Shown here one piece after another: positions 63,046 through 64,000 of a stretch of 64,000 nucleotides of DNA; position 1 is the first letter of the stretch; every line of letters begins with the position of its first letter. The notes beneath the pieces were generated by a model. The model did not search any database, had not been told where the DNA came from, and saw only the letters and a program-made list of their open reading frames with translations. The stretch spans positions 62,001 through 126,000 of the forward strand of contig NZ_JBGIYY010000008.1 in NCBI RefSeq assembly GCF_041380235.1. Direction: 5' to 3'. Source of the DNA: Glaciecola sp041380235. Lineage in GTDB: Bacteria > Pseudomonadota > Gammaproteobacteria > Enterobacterales > Alteromonadaceae. The position numbers were made by a program, and so were the translations under genes.

Positions 63046-63508
63046 TTTGGTTTACGAGTGATGTTGTCTATAAATGGATTTTCTGTACATGCTATCACTC
63101 CGAGTTAAAATAGTTTGTTAGTTCGGTGGAGCCAGAAAAAATTGGAAAGGCTATGCCGGTTACATCAATCGAACGTTGCTGGCTCATCGCGGACTTGTGC
63201 CTGAACAGAAAAATCGTCTATAGAAAACCAGCAGTAGATATAAGCCCTAAATTGTGTCAAGTCTTATTGTCATCCGCCCAGGCACCTTCTAACACAAACC
63301 CAATAGCCTGTTCCATTTTGTTTTCTAGCACAAATGATAGCGATATCTGATCTTAAGTAACAGTATCATAACGTTAATGAATCGTTATACTTTTGTGATG
63401 CCTTACGTTCCGAATTTAATTACGCTTGATATTCAATTTACAAAGTAACTAAACGCTTGTGTTGAGCTACCTACTTATCATGTTGGATATACTTAAGGAT
63501 TATTAAAA
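63046..63508. other. 463-base intergenic region after groEL
   Basis: No convincing gene. A 74-codon plus-strand frame with a GTG start (63126-63350) has no recognisable family or ribosome binding site. No RNA gene or repeat seen. Confidence 0.5.
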
Positions 63509-64000
63509 ATGAAGAAATTGCTTATCATCAGTTCACTAGCATTTGCTGCATCAAGCGCATTCGCTCAAACGAGTAACGTCACATCTTCTTGCAGTAACAA
63601 TCAATTTGAACTCACTGCAAATTTTGGCGCAGCAGCTAGCTGTTCATATGACGAAAAGCTTAACGTAAATGGTATTGAAACTTTCGAACAAATTGATTTT
63701 TCTGGAAACTTAGTTCGCACCATACCTCTTCAGGAAGGTGATGTAGCGAATGTAACAGGCGTCTTTAGATGTTCGACCACAAATGGCAGCTTTAGCGCAA
63801 CTCGAACAGACCAGACCATCAATGGCTGTAATGGTGTAAGCCAAGTTGGACCAACGCCTGATCCAGAGCCTACTCCAATTCCAGAACCCCCTATCGACGA
63901 ATTTGATCCAGCGGCTTTGCAAGAGTTTCAGTTAGAGCTTTCTAATTTGCTTGTGTTAGCGTCATCTGAGGTTGATAACTTACGAGCGCGCGCTGACCGA
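63509..64000 (+). CDS. Secreted protein, 3' end outside window, unknown function
   Basis: The ATG at 63509 is preceded by AAGGA. The frame stays open to the window end (164 codons). Signal peptide MKKLLIISSLAFAASSAFAQ is followed by a domain with four cysteines (TSSCSNN, ASCSYD, FRCSTT, INGCNG) that could form two disulfides. Next comes a Pro/Glu/Asp linker (GPTPDPEPTPIPEPPIDEF) and a helical start, LQEFQLELSNLLVL. No family recognised; probably periplasmic or surface. Confidence 0.75.
   Translation, partial: MKKLLIISSLAFAASSAFAQTSNVTSSCSNNQFELTANFGAAASCSYDEKLNVNGIETFEQIDFSGNLVRTIPLQEGDVANVTGVFRCSTTNGSFSATRTDQTINGCNGVSQVGPTPDPEPTPIPEPPIDEFDPAALQEFQLELSNLLVLASSEVDNLRARADR

Noticed and set aside
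63126..63350. 74-codon plus-strand frame after groEL
   Set aside because: GTG start without ribosome binding site, atypical composition, no family.

Overview
The window reads as chromosome of a marine gammaproteobacterium of the Alteromonadales (Glaciecola/Paraglaciecola/Alteromonas-like). Protein families and gene order both point there. Two blocks follow enterobacterial neighbourhoods: comF/gntX, tex, greB, fkpA-like, slyX, yheV, yheS-yheT-yheU, nudE, yrfG, hslR-hslO, envZ-ompR and prkB match the E. coli 74-76 min region, while aroQ-accB-accC, prmA, dusB-fis, purH-purD, dsbD, fxsA and groES-groEL are other conserved backbone blocks. No tRNA, rRNA, CRISPR array or prophage was seen.

Layout. 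1-8.6 kb: a secreted M14 peptidase (5' end outside the window), comF, a tiny flagellar-rod-like gene, a SprA-related metalloprotease-like gene, tex, greB, a small membrane protein and an FKBP lipoprotein. 8.7-17.2 kb: WD40 lipoprotein, slyX, yheV, the yheS/TIGR02444/yheT/yheU operon, a YceI relic, cysQ-nudE, yrfG and yjjX. 17.2-28.8 kb: a complete twelve-gene type II secretion operon gspC-N on the minus strand. 28.9-43.4 kb: hslR-hslO, envZ-ompR, prkB, a REP-associated-type (Y1/HUH) transposase, purH-purD, dusB-fis, prmA, a DUF6435 gene, a hypothetical and aroQ-accB-accC. 43.9-57.3 kb: a diguanylate cyclase and a chemosensory operon (MCP, STAS, REC-PP2C-ATPase, CheY, CheA, CheW, MCP, CheR, CheD, CheB). 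57.6-64 kb: dsbD, fxsA, a small hypothetical, groES-groEL and the start of a secreted protein.

Most unusual signal: a 13-bp dispersed repeat, GAGGACACCCAAA. I count 13 exact and 7 near copies between 3.9 and 41.1 kb and none from 41.1 kb to the end. About half the copies lie inside protein-coding genes, in several reading frames. They give RGHP(K/N), RTP(K/N), EDTQ or LGVL in YheS, HslR, GspI, GspJ, EnvZ, PurD, PurH and the SprA-related protein. In 18 of 20 copies GAGGACACCCAAA lies on the mRNA-sense strand of the nearest gene. The densest stretch (29-41 kb) surrounds the transposase gene, which has two degenerate copies just upstream. This may be a transposase-dispersed mini-element or another genome-wide signal; the sequence alone does not decide.

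The second system of interest is the chemosensory operon. Its CheY-CheA-CheW-MCP-CheR-CheD-CheB order matches the P. aeruginosa Che2 cluster. Two partner-switching genes are added, a REC-PP2C-ATPase regulator and a STAS antagonist, and a two-receiver diguanylate cyclase lies convergent to it. This suggests one pathway coupling chemoreceptors, anti-sigma-type control and c-di-GMP.
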